Shown here: positions 57,182 through 64,000 of the stretch, one piece after another
Layout: each line of letters starts with the position of its first letter
Numbering within the stretch: position 1 is the stretch's first letter
DNA from: Flavobacterium sp. UBA7680
GTDB taxonomy: Bacteria > Bacteroidota > Bacteroidia > Flavobacteriales > Flavobacteriaceae
Assembly: GCF_002482975.1 (NCBI RefSeq)
Contig: NZ_DLHA01000058.1
Location: 128,137 to 192,136 of the forward strand
Direction: 5' to 3'
Length of the DNA: 64,000 nt
Position numbers and translations under genes: made by a program
The notes under the pieces: model-generated
Told to the model about the DNA's origin: nothing
The model's input: only the letters and a program-made list of their open reading frames with translations
Database searches by the model: none

Positions 57182-58255
57182 TTATTTTAAAATCTCTTTA
57201 TAAACATTAAAATATTCAGCAGCTGCAACTTTCCAATCGAAACTTGCAGCTCTTTTTTTAAGCTGATTTTCGATTTCGGTTTTATTATTGTCAAAATTCG
57301 TTAATCCGTTAAAAAGAATATCTTTCATGTATTCAGGATCAAAATTGTTCCAATAATTGGATACGTCACCTCCAATTTCAGGCAGCGAAGTTTTATCAGA
57401 TAAAAATACCGGTTTACCAAAACTCATCGCTTCAATTGGCGGAAGTCCGAAACCTTCGCGAATTGACGGAAAAAGAAATGCAGTACAATTTTTCATATAA
57501 AACTGTTTTCCTTCATCAGATACTTTTCCAGTCAAAAAAACCTGATTGCTTAAGCCGTTGTCAATAATCAATTTCTTGATTTCTTCACCGTATTTTTTAT
57601 TGTTATTTCCGGAAATGATTAAATTAAAATCTTTAATTACTTTCATCATGTTTATGATCGAACTGTAATTTTTTCGCTCAATAAAATCTCCAATAGAATA
57701 AAAGAAAGGTTTATCGACAGGAACATCCGAAATAAAAGCAGATGTATCTAAAAGAGTAGAAATTGGATTTCCATTATAAATAACATATTCGGGAACATTT
57801 GGAACATTAAAATGTTCGTGCGTGTGTTTTTTTGCAAATTCTGAGATATAAGTGATTGCAGTAGATCTTTCTAGTTTTTCTGTAAAAAGCCTCTTTAATT
57901 TAGGACTTTTATCGTTTGAAACTTCTTCTACAAAATGAATATCGTGAACAGTTAACAGATAGTTTATTTTATGAAAAGGCTCAACTTTAATATTTTGATT
58001 TACAGAATGCCATAAATCGTATTTTTTGCGGATTCTAAACAAAGGATGTCTTGAAAGACTGCTGTATTTATGGTATTTAAATTTATCCTTAAATTCGTCT
58101 TTTAAAAGTTCCGGCTTTGCGCTGTTCAGCGTTAATTCGTAATTATCAAAATCTAACGTTGATAATCCTTTAATTAATTCATAATTAAAAGTTCCTAAAC
58201 CCGATGCTCTGTTGTTGATATTATGCGTTTCTAGAAAGATACTTTTTTGGGACAT
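57182..58255 (-). CDS. Family 4 glycosyltransferase
   Basis: 357 residues of GT-B fold. The N-terminal acceptor domain contains NNRASGLGTFNYELIKGL. The C-terminal donor domain has the GT4 signature: FYSIGDFIERKNYSSII, VFLTGKVSDEGKQFY and PSIREGFGLPPIEAM with the retaining EX7E pair, then FGKPVFLSDKTSLPEIGG. It is often a mannosyl- or rhamnosyl-type transferase in LPS or capsule loci; the sugar is unknown. Confidence 0.92.
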   Translation of the reverse strand: MSQKSIFLETHNINNRASGLGTFNYELIKGLSTLDFDNYELTLNSAKPELLKDEFKDKFKYHKYSSLSRHPLFRIRKKYDLWHSVNQNIKVEPFHKINYLLTVHDIHFVEEVSNDKSPKLKRLFTEKLERSTAITYISEFAKKHTHEHFNVPNVPEYVIYNGNPISTLLDTSAFISDVPVDKPFFYSIGDFIERKNYSSIINMMKVIKDFNLIISGNNNKKYGEEIKKLIIDNGLSNQVFLTGKVSDEGKQFYMKNCTAFLFPSIREGFGLPPIEAMSFGKPVFLSDKTSLPEIGGDVSNYWNNFDPEYMKDILFNGLTNFDNNKTEIENQLKKRAASFDWKVAAAEYFNVYKEILK

Positions 58256-58287
58256 TATTTTCTTTTTTTACGAAAGTACAATAATAA

Positions 58288-58318
58288 TTTGAAGTCTTAA
58301 ATCGTATCCGTATTTTTG
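58288..58318 (+). promoter_or_regulatory. Promoter of the LPS-kinase-like gene
   Basis: TTTG at 58288-58291, a 19-base spacer and TATTTTTG at 58311-58318: a full consensus match. The start codon follows 22 bases later. Confidence 0.6.
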
Positions 58319-58339
58319 TCCCCTTATAAAAAACTACTG

Positions 58340-59110
58340 ATGAATTTTAAAGTAAATCCTTCTTTCGAAAATAATACTCCAGCAATTTTGGACACCATCA
58401 AAACGTTTGGCTCATCTGGCGAACTTTTTGGAAACGGAGATCGTAATAAGATAAAATTGTTTGATTTAGATGGAAAAAAAATCAATATCAAATCATTTAA
58501 AATTCCGAATATAGTTAATAAAATTGCCTATAAATACTTTAGAAAATCAAAAGCAAGACGTTCGTTTGAATATGCCACGATTTTATTAGAAAAAGGAATT
58601 GGAACTCCAGAGCCAATTGCATTTCTTGAAAACTTTAATTTAGTGGGCTTAAAAGACAGCTATTATGCCAGCGAACATTTGATTACAGAATTGACTTATA
58701 GAGAATTGGTAGAAATTCCTGAATATCCTGATAATGATAATATTCTAAGGCAGTTTACAAAATTTACTTTTGATCTTCATGAAAAAGGAGTAGAGTTTTT
58801 AGATCATTCGCCAGGAAATACATTAATTAAAAAGAACGAAAACAATATCTATAGTTTCTTTTTAGTCGATTTAAACCGAATGAATTTTCACGATAATATG
58901 AGTTTCGAACAGCGCATGAACAATTTTAGCCGTTTAACACCTAAAAAAGAAATGATCGCTGTAATGAGTAATGAATATTCTAAATTCTATACTGATAAAT
59001 CTGAAACAGAAATTTTCGAAAAAATGTGGCAGGCGACTTCTACTTTTCAGGAAGAATTTGCAAGAAAGAAAAGATTGAAAAAGAAACTTAAATTCTGGAA
59101 GAAATCTTAA
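58340..59110 (+). CDS. LPS-core/Kdo kinase-like protein (InaA family)
   Basis: 256 residues from MNFKVNPSFENN; the upstream TTG reading would place the -7 box inside the gene. Protein-kinase-like fold: ATP lysine K51 in INIKSFK, EYATILLEKGIGTPEPI, catalytic loop FLDHSPGNTL (D155, N160) and metal-binding VDLNRMNF (D177). Relatives (InaA, KdkA, WaaP) phosphorylate Kdo or heptose in the LPS core. A glycosyltransferase setting supports a core kinase here. The last 23 bases overlap the 3' end of the opposing GT2 gene. Confidence 0.85.
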   Translation: MNFKVNPSFENNTPAILDTIKTFGSSGELFGNGDRNKIKLFDLDGKKINIKSFKIPNIVNKIAYKYFRKSKARRSFEYATILLEKGIGTPEPIAFLENFNLVGLKDSYYASEHLITELTYRELVEIPEYPDNDNILRQFTKFTFDLHEKGVEFLDHSPGNTLIKKNENNIYSFFLVDLNRMNFHDNMSFEQRMNNFSRLTPKKEMIAVMSNEYSKFYTDKSETEIFEKMWQATSTFQEEFARKKRLKKKLKFWKKS

Positions 59111-59876
59111 TTTGTTTCTGGATTTTTTTAAGTTCCTGAAAACGAACTGCTACGCTTAAAGCATTTAAGTAACAAATAATAATTCCCTTTCTTCCGTCTA
59201 AAAAGCCGAGCCTCAATAAATATTGGTTTAAAAACTGATAAACAGGTCGAATATAGAAATGAAAAAAGTTAGGATTAGTATTTTTTGTTAACTCTTCCTG
59301 CGCTTTTAGCTGACCGTAGAAAATCATTTTTTGTTTATAATTTTCGTAATCAGAATAAGAATGATGCGTTAGTTTGTGCTTTAATTTTCTAATTTCTCCT
59401 TTTACAATTAGTTTTTCGTGCACAATTTTATTGTTGTTATAGCGTGCATCTTCTTTTCTAAAAAGACGAATAATTTTATCATTCTGCCAGCCGCTAAAGT
59501 ACAGTTTCTTGTTTTCGAAGATAAAATCTCTGCGGAAAAAATAGGCTGAAGCGCTTTTTGGCTGATTGATTTCGGTACTAATTTCTTGCTGCAATTCCGG
59601 GCTTATTCGCTCGTCGGCATCGATAAAAAGAATCCATGAGTTTGAAGCTAAATCTATTGTATAGTTTCGCTGAATCGCAAAATTATCAAAAGCACGCTGT
59701 ACGATTTTTACATTTTTGTAAGTCGATGCAATTTCGAAAGTTTTGTCGGTACTAAAAGAATCAACGACGATTATTTCATCGGCGAAAGCCAAATTATCAA
59801 GAACCTCACGTATGTTAGATTCTTCATTATAAGTTATCAGTAAAGCCGATAAAAGTTGTTTTGGAGACGAAATCAT
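59088..59876 (-). CDS. Family 2 glycosyltransferase, WaaE/KdtX-like
   Basis: 262 residues. GT-A motifs: LSALLITYNEESNIREVLDN, EIIVVDSFSTDKTFEI, ILFIDADERISPELQQEI, then WQNDKIIRLFRKEDARY and KIVHEKLIVKG, the pattern of WaaE-type transferases that add glucose or another sugar to the LPS core. The C-terminal region (HFYIRPVYQFLNQYLLRLGF) is typical. The start is two bases after the stop of the GT9 gene, so the two form an operon. Its 3' end overlaps the convergent kinase gene. Confidence 0.9.
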   Translation of the reverse strand: MISSPKQLLSALLITYNEESNIREVLDNLAFADEIIVVDSFSTDKTFEIASTYKNVKIVQRAFDNFAIQRNYTIDLASNSWILFIDADERISPELQQEISTEINQPKSASAYFFRRDFIFENKKLYFSGWQNDKIIRLFRKEDARYNNNKIVHEKLIVKGEIRKLKHKLTHHSYSDYENYKQKMIFYGQLKAQEELTKNTNPNFFHFYIRPVYQFLNQYLLRLGFLDGRKGIIICYLNALSVAVRFQELKKIQKQIKISSRI

Positions 59877-59878
59877 TT

Positions 59879-60943
59879 TTAGCTGATGTTTTTTTCTAGA
59901 AATGATTCAATTTTGCCTTTAAAAAATTCAGGTTTAAATTCCTGATACAAAGACAAAGCTTCTTTTTTAAGCATTTTTTCAGATTTCTGCTCAAATAAAT
60001 CCGAACGATAATCCTTTAAATGCACAGATAAATGGTGGATTTCATCTTCAAACGTAGCCCAGATTTTCTTTTCAATCCAAGGAGAAAAAATGATGAAAGA
60101 AGGTTTTTCAAGCGCTTTAGCCATATTTATGGCGCCGCCGTCGTTTCCTATAATTAAATCACATTGATTCATAATGGCAATAAACGAACGTAAATCGCCG
60201 CCTAATAAATCAAAATATATCTTTTCCTGAGTCGAAGGTTTGCAAGCGTTAAAAACAGTTTTTGCATCTTCAATCTGCTTCGGAAAATAATTAAAAAGAA
60301 TATTTATATCAGCATTATCTGCAATATAATCAACCACTTTCGACATGAATTCCAGCGGATATGTTTTTAATTTCTCGCTTCCTAAAAGACTGATCATTAA
60401 CGTTTTTCTGTCTTTACGAACATTGTGTTTTTCAAAAACAGCTAAAGCGTCCTGATTTTCTTTTTCAGAAACAAATAACTTCGGGATTGGATCTATTTGA
60501 ATTTTTAAATCTAAAGGTTCAATTAATGAAAGTCTTCTTTCAATTGCCAAACCTAAATTGGTTTTAGGAAAAGGTGCAAAAGGAACATTATCGGTATAAA
60601 GAAAATTTCTTCCGGGTTTTTTATAAGAGATTTTTCTTTTGGCGTTGCTTAAAAATACTAAAATCCAGCTTTCTAGTTTTGAATAAGCATCAATAACCAG
60701 ATCGTATTTTTCATTTCGAATTTGAAAACCAAGTTTCAATAATTCTTTTTTGCTTTTTCGATGTTTTTCTTCAAATAAAATGATGTTGTCAATACTTGAA
60801 TTACCTTCTAAAACCGGAGTTGTCGAAGCATAAACCAAATAATCTATTTGAGCATCTGGATAAGCAGTACGCAGATTATTGCAAATAATACTGCTGACTA
60901 AAACGTCTCCAATCATTTTTTGTTGAATAACAAGTATCTTCAT
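59879..60943 (-). CDS. Family 9 glycosyltransferase (heptosyltransferase-like)
   Basis: 354 residues of GT-B fold. GT9 marks: MKILVIQQKMIGDVLVSSII at the N-terminus and CDLIIGNDGGAINMAKALEK near 268-287, the donor-binding loop. Family members move heptose or related sugars onto LPS inner core from ADP-sugars. Bacteroidota often lack heptose in their core, so the donor may be another sugar. It leads a two-gene operon with the WaaE-like gene. Confidence 0.9.
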   Translation of the reverse strand: MKILVIQQKMIGDVLVSSIICNNLRTAYPDAQIDYLVYASTTPVLEGNSSIDNIILFEEKHRKSKKELLKLGFQIRNEKYDLVIDAYSKLESWILVFLSNAKRKISYKKPGRNFLYTDNVPFAPFPKTNLGLAIERRLSLIEPLDLKIQIDPIPKLFVSEKENQDALAVFEKHNVRKDRKTLMISLLGSEKLKTYPLEFMSKVVDYIADNADINILFNYFPKQIEDAKTVFNACKPSTQEKIYFDLLGGDLRSFIAIMNQCDLIIGNDGGAINMAKALEKPSFIIFSPWIEKKIWATFEDEIHHLSVHLKDYRSDLFEQKSEKMLKKEALSLYQEFKPEFFKGKIESFLEKNIS

Positions 60944-60983
60944 CTAAAAAGGGAATCTTTTAATTGGTTACAAATTGAAGCAA

Positions 60984-61029
60984 AAAAAATCCAAATTCCA
61001 ATCATAATCAATTGGAATTTGGATTTTTT
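60984..61029 (-). terminator. dapD terminator
   Basis: Perfect 19-bp stem AAAAAATCCAAATTCCAAT / ATTGGAATTTGGATTTTTT with an 8-base loop; T tracts on both strands. It separates dapD from the glycosyltransferase operon. Confidence 0.9.
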
Positions 61030-61050
61030 AATTTATTTGTTCTTTATAAA

Positions 61051-61866
61051 TTATACCGCAACGTCGTATTCGCGAAGCGCATTATTTAATGAAGTTTTCA
61101 AATCTGTAGATGGTTTACGAGTACCAATAATTAAAGCACATGGAACCTGAAATTCACCAGCAGCAAACTTTTTAGTATAACTTCCAGGAATTACAACAGA
61201 ACGTGCAGGAACAAAACCTTTCATTTCAACTGGTTCGTCGCCAGTAACGTCAATAATTTTTGTTGAAGCAGTCAAACAAACGTTAGCACCAAGAACAGCT
61301 TCTTTACCAACGTGAACACCTTCTACAACAATACAACGAGAACCAATAAAAGCACCGTCTTCAATAATTACCGGAGCAGCTTGTAATGGCTCTAAAACAC
61401 CACCAATACCAACACCACCACTTAAGTGAACGTTTTTACCAATTTGTGCACAGCTACCAACAGTTGCCCAAGTATCAACCATAGTTCCTTCGTCAACATA
61501 AGCACCAATATTTACATAACTCGGCATCAAAATAACACCGCTTGAAATATAAGCTCCGTAACGTGCCACAGCATTTGGTACTACGCGAATTCCTTTTTCA
61601 GCATAACCTCTTTTTAGCAACATTTTATCGTGATATTCGAAAATACCAGATTCCCATGTTTCCATTTTTTGAATTGGGAAATACATTACAACCGCTTTCT
61701 TAACCCATTCGTTTACTTGCCAAGCGTCACCAACTGGTTCAGCAACACGTAATTTTCCTGCATCAATTAATTCGATAACTTCTCTAATAGCGTCAGTTGT
61801 AGTTTTTTCTTGTAATAAAGCTCTGTTTTCCCAAGCTTGTTCAATTATAGTCTGTAAAGAATTCAT
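61051..61866 (-). CDS. dapD: 2,3,4,5-tetrahydropyridine-2,6-dicarboxylate N-succinyltransferase
   Basis: 271 residues. It succinylates tetrahydrodipicolinate from succinyl-CoA in the lysine/diaminopimelate pathway. Left-handed beta-helix with family blocks: VVPNAVARYGAYISSGVILM, YVNIGAYVDEGTMVDTWATV, GSCAQIGKNVHLSGGVGIGG and PVIIEDGAFIGSRCIVVEG, then PARSVVIPGSYTKKFA. Length matches E. coli DapD (about 274). It has its own promoter and terminator. Confidence 0.96.
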   Translation of the reverse strand: MNSLQTIIEQAWENRALLQEKTTTDAIREVIELIDAGKLRVAEPVGDAWQVNEWVKKAVVMYFPIQKMETWESGIFEYHDKMLLKRGYAEKGIRVVPNAVARYGAYISSGVILMPSYVNIGAYVDEGTMVDTWATVGSCAQIGKNVHLSGGVGIGGVLEPLQAAPVIIEDGAFIGSRCIVVEGVHVGKEAVLGANVCLTASTKIIDVTGDEPVEMKGFVPARSVVIPGSYTKKFAAGEFQVPCALIIGTRKPSTDLKTSLNNALREYDVAV

Positions 61867-61881
61867 AGTTTAAATTTTTGG

Positions 61882-61910
61882 CAAAGATAACGTATTTACG
61901 GAAAAGCAAA
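61882..61910 (-). promoter_or_regulatory. dapD promoter
   Basis: Minus strand: TTTG (61910-61907), 17-base spacer, TATCTTTG (61889-61882). The start codon is 15 bases further on. Confidence 0.6.
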
Positions 61911-62140
61911 AAAGTAAACGGGATCGAAAGTGTTATAAATATAACTTTTTGTTTTTAATTTGATAAATTACGTTTTCTCAATATAATGTCGATTTCAATA
62001 ATCTACCTCTAAAAGTTTTTTTTATATCAAAATATGACAAATGTCAGATTCTTTGCTTTTTCTTCCATCTACTTTTGCCGGATTAATTCTGAGAAATCAA
62101 CCTTAAAAATCCAATCCAAAACATATAAAATCTACTACAC

Positions 62141-62773
62141 ATGAATCAGGAAAATCAACTCCGAACTCCGGTAACAGTAATCGATAAAGAAGTTACATGG
62201 GATAAAACGCAGGTAATTATGAGCAAAACAAATGCCTTTGGTATTATTGAATATGCCAATGAAGTTTTTGTTGACGTTTGTGGTTACGAAGATTATGAAT
62301 TAATGGGGCAGCCACATAATATTATTCGCCATCCCGATATGCCAAAAGTTATTTTTAAAGTGCTTTGGGAAAATCTTAAAAATGGAAAAAACTTTCATGC
62401 AATTGTAAAAAATCTGGCAAAATCAGGAAGATATTATTGGGTCATTACAGATTTTGATATTGCAAGAGATGAAAACGGTGTAATTGTAAATTATTTTGGA
62501 AGAAGACAAGCTGTTCCGCAAGAAGTGATTGCAATGCATATTGAACCATTGTATAAAAAGTTACTTCAAATCGAAGCAGCAAGCGGAGTAGAGTTTAGCG
62601 AGAAATATTTGATTGGTTTTTTAGAAGAAAAAAAGAAATCATATGTTGAATATATAAAAGAGTTAATTTACGATCATGAAAAAAATCAGGCAAAATTTGC
62701 TCATTATGAAGAAGAACAAGATGGCGAAGAAGAGGAGCACAGAGGTTTTTTCGGCAGATTGTTTAACCGATAA
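62141..62773 (+). CDS. Stand-alone Aer-like PAS-domain protein
   Basis: 210 residues. A PAS domain at about 25-125 carries the Aer signature: YANEVFVDVCGYEDYELMGQ, then PHNIIRHPDMPKVIFKVLWE and KSGRYYWVITDFDIARDENG. In Aer this fold binds FAD and senses redox state. The rest is helical and ends in an acidic stretch and FFGRLFNR. No kinase, chemoreceptor, GGDEF or HTH domain is attached. Without an output domain it must act by protein contact. A -7-like box TACTTTTG lies at 62070-62077. A terminator follows. Confidence 0.88.
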   Translation: MNQENQLRTPVTVIDKEVTWDKTQVIMSKTNAFGIIEYANEVFVDVCGYEDYELMGQPHNIIRHPDMPKVIFKVLWENLKNGKNFHAIVKNLAKSGRYYWVITDFDIARDENGVIVNYFGRRQAVPQEVIAMHIEPLYKKLLQIEAASGVEFSEKYLIGFLEEKKKSYVEYIKELIYDHEKNQAKFAHYEEEQDGEEEEHRGFFGRLFNR

Positions 62774-62808
62774 AAGAGAATAATTTTTAGTTTTAAATAT
62801 TTAGGTTC

Positions 62809-62844
62809 GGGTCCGTTTTGAGTTTTCAAGGCGGGCCTTTTGGT
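62809..62844 (+). terminator. Terminator of the PAS gene
   Basis: GGGTCCGTTTTGA folds onto TCAAGGCGGGCC(T) with G-U pairs around loop GTTT; TTTTGGTTTT follows. Confidence 0.6.
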
Positions 62845-62884
62845 TTTAAGTTTAATTTAAAAAAAACATGAACTTAAAAAGTTT

Positions 62885-62892
62885 TATATTTG
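62885..62892 (+). promoter_or_regulatory. -7 box of the toxin-antitoxin operon
   Basis: TATATTTG, 20 bases before the start codon of the antitoxin-position gene. The -33 region is all A/T with no TTTG. Confidence 0.4.
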
Positions 62893-62912
62893 TATTGTAA
62901 AATGATAGAATT

Positions 62913-63146
62913 ATGGAAGCGATAAGATTAGAATTTCAGCCGGAGATTAGAGAGAAAGTGCTTAAGTTATTAAGTAAATTTTCTCCAAGTGAATTGAGAA
63001 TTATTGAGGAAGATTCTGATTTTGAAAATGATAAAAGAAAAGTGCATGCAGCTTATGCTAAATTAAAAAGTGGCAATGAAAAGTTGTATTCAATAGATGA
63101 AGTAGATTCGATTTTAGATAATACATTTTCGGAATATGACAATTAA
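62913..63146 (+). CDS. Putative antitoxin, partner of the ParE/RelE-type toxin
   Basis: 77 residues, family not recognised. It is fairly acidic and helical (EFQPEIREKVLKLLSKFSPS, then IIEEDSDFENDKRKVHAAYA, ending SILDNTFSEYDN). There is no visible ribbon-helix-helix or HTH, so it may not bind DNA by a standard fold. It overlaps the toxin gene by 11 bases and lies first, the usual antitoxin position. The role is inferred from that context alone. Confidence 0.6.
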   Translation: MEAIRLEFQPEIREKVLKLLSKFSPSELRIIEEDSDFENDKRKVHAAYAKLKSGNEKLYSIDEVDSILDNTFSEYDN

Positions 63147-63417
63147 AATTTCTAATGAATTTTTAAAATTATTAAAAGAACAAGTTCATTATATTTATAA
63201 AGATAAACCCGGAGCAGCTCTAAAGTTTAGGAAAGATTTGCTTAAAAATATTAAAAAAGATTTAAAACATCCTTTTCATTTTACTAAGTCGAAATACTTT
63301 GATAATGAAAATATTAGAGATTATGTTTTTAAAGGTTACGTTTCTGTTTATGAGGTTGATATCGAGAAAAATATTGTTTTAGTTTTCAGTTTTATAAAAT
63401 ATAAAGACTCACTTTAA
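63136..63417 (+). CDS. ParE/RelE-superfamily toxin
   Basis: 93 residues. The ParE/RelE fold is suggested by an N-terminal helix pair (EFLKLLKEQVHYIYKDKPGA, with ALKFRKDLLKNIKKDLKHP) followed by strands with RDYVFKGYVSVYEVD and NIVLVFSFIKYKDS. It is basic. ParE members poison gyrase; RelE members cut mRNA on the ribosome. The catalytic residues are not clear enough to choose. The start overlaps the antitoxin-position gene, so expression is coupled. Confidence 0.75.
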   Translation: MTIKISNEFLKLLKEQVHYIYKDKPGAALKFRKDLLKNIKKDLKHPFHFTKSKYFDNENIRDYVFKGYVSVYEVDIEKNIVLVFSFIKYKDSL

Positions 63418-63460
63418 AGATTATAATTTTCCTTTCTATCGTTTATCAAAATTTCAAAAA

Positions 63461-63877
63461 ATGCCAAGAATCCTCTCCATAGACTACGGACAAAAACGCA
63501 CAGGAATTGCTGTTACAGACGAAATGCAGATTATTGCATCAGGTTTAACTACAATTCCTACTCATACTTTAGTTGATTTTCTGAAAGATTATTTTGCTAA
63601 AGAAAAAGTAGAAGCAGTTTTAATTGGCGAACCAAAACAAATGAACGGTCAGCCATCAGAAAGTGCCTCTGTGATTAATGGTTTTGTAACCCATTTCTCG
63701 AATATTTTTCCGGAAATGAAAGTAATTCGTGGTGATGAACGTTTTACTTCAAAAATGGCATTTCAAACTATGCTAGACAGCGGACTTAGCAAAAAACAAC
63801 GCCAAAATAAAGGGCTTATCGATGAAATTTCCGCAACCATTATGCTTCAGGATTATCTTTCGTCGAAACGTTTTTAA
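63461..63877 (+). CDS. ruvX: Putative Holliday junction resolvase/pre-16S rRNA nuclease
   Basis: 138 residues of the YqgF family with RNase H fold. Motifs: RILSIDYGQKRTGIAVTDEM at the N-terminus (metal aspartate in SIDYG), VLIGEPKQMNGQPSESA and VIRGDERFTSKMA, with the C-terminal IDEISATIMLQDYL holding the last acidic residue. Family members process 16S rRNA 5' ends, and some cut Holliday junctions. It is probably transcribed alone; the next gene starts outside the window. Confidence 0.94.
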   Translation: MPRILSIDYGQKRTGIAVTDEMQIIASGLTTIPTHTLVDFLKDYFAKEKVEAVLIGEPKQMNGQPSESASVINGFVTHFSNIFPEMKVIRGDERFTSKMAFQTMLDSGLSKKQRQNKGLIDEISATIMLQDYLSSKRF

Positions 63878-63971
63878 GTTTATTTGGGATTAAATCTTCA
63901 TTTTTAGAAAAATTTATAATTTTCTAACTTTTATCATGTAAAAATTAGTTTTTTTTTGCGATTGAAAAAAG

Positions 63972-63979
63972 TACCTTTG
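63972..63979 (+). promoter_or_regulatory. -7 box for the gene beyond the right edge
   Basis: TACCTTTG matches TAnnTTTG. No start codon follows within the 21 remaining bases. Confidence 0.35.
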
Positions 63980-64000
63980 CATTTTAAAACAAATTACTGT

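Noticed and set aside
48066..60943. Complete O-antigen or capsule export locus
   Set aside because: No flippase, polymerase, ligase or ABC transporter gene is present; only sugar/acyl modification enzymes, glycosyltransferases and a core-type kinase.

Overview
The window reads as the chromosome of a member of the Bacteroidota, most likely the genus Flavobacterium. The DNA is AT-rich. Shine-Dalgarno sites are scarce, and many genes are preceded by the Bacteroidota promoter pattern (TTTG about 17-20 bases before TAnnTTTG). The gene content is typical: TonB receptors with an N-terminal carboxypeptidase-regulatory domain, DUF6048/DUF6452, a topoisomerase IV pair, a 7TM-AraC regulator and many short lipoproteins. 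I saw no tRNA, rRNA, transposase, phage gene or CRISPR array.

Layout. 1-5.6 kb: serine biosynthesis (serA partial, serC), a LuxC-type acyl-CoA reductase, a divergent 2[4Fe-4S] ferredoxin, small membrane and secreted proteins and a methyltransferase. 5.6-9.8 kb: a TonB receptor and ychF. 9.8-15.9 kb: two repeat-rich gaps, a DUF2459 protein, a YihY/BrkB protein, an FMN reductase, tandem transglutaminase-like proteins and pncB. 16-21.8 kb: parE, an intervening lipoprotein, parC and another lipoprotein. 21.8-29 kb: a DEDDh exonuclease with a cNMP/CBS/DUF294 protein, small genes separated by repeats, a pentapeptide-repeat protein, murQ and a membrane-bound AraC regulator. 29-38.5 kb: an outer-membrane receptor, a ZIP transporter, two methyltransferases, an Asp/Glu racemase and the rlmD-DUF6452-DUF6048 operon. 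38.6-48 kb: an orphan histidine kinase, an aldo/keto reductase, serine acetyltransferase with cysteine synthase, DUF1003, DUF2752, an Smr protein, a duplicated-domain lipoprotein, a cysteine desulfurase and the tRNA t6A gene.

48-61 kb is the accessory surface-glycan region and the most interesting part. A VioA-like sugar aminotransferase is divergent from a tightly packed set: acyl carrier protein, ketoacyl-ACP synthase III, Rieske oxygenase, short-chain reductase, a second ketoacyl-ACP synthase III and a PglD/VioB-like acyltransferase. I read this as a dedicated route that builds a short hydroxylated acyl chain on its own ACP and attaches it to the amine of a 4-amino-4,6-dideoxy sugar nucleotide. 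Five glycosyltransferases of GT2, GT4 and GT9 type, a further glycosyltransferase-like protein and an LPS-core-type kinase follow. No Wzx, Wzy or ABC exporter is present, so a core-oligosaccharide or short glycan fits better than a full O-antigen locus.

61-64 kb: dapD, an Aer-like PAS protein, a ParE/RelE toxin with an unusual partner, and ruvX.

Beyond the genes, the intergenic DNA is rich in structured repeats: period-8 and period-7 arrays that often start right at stop codons, inverted repeats with arms of about 30 bases, a multi-hairpin TACCGATA element, and two copies of what looks like a structured RNA-like element.
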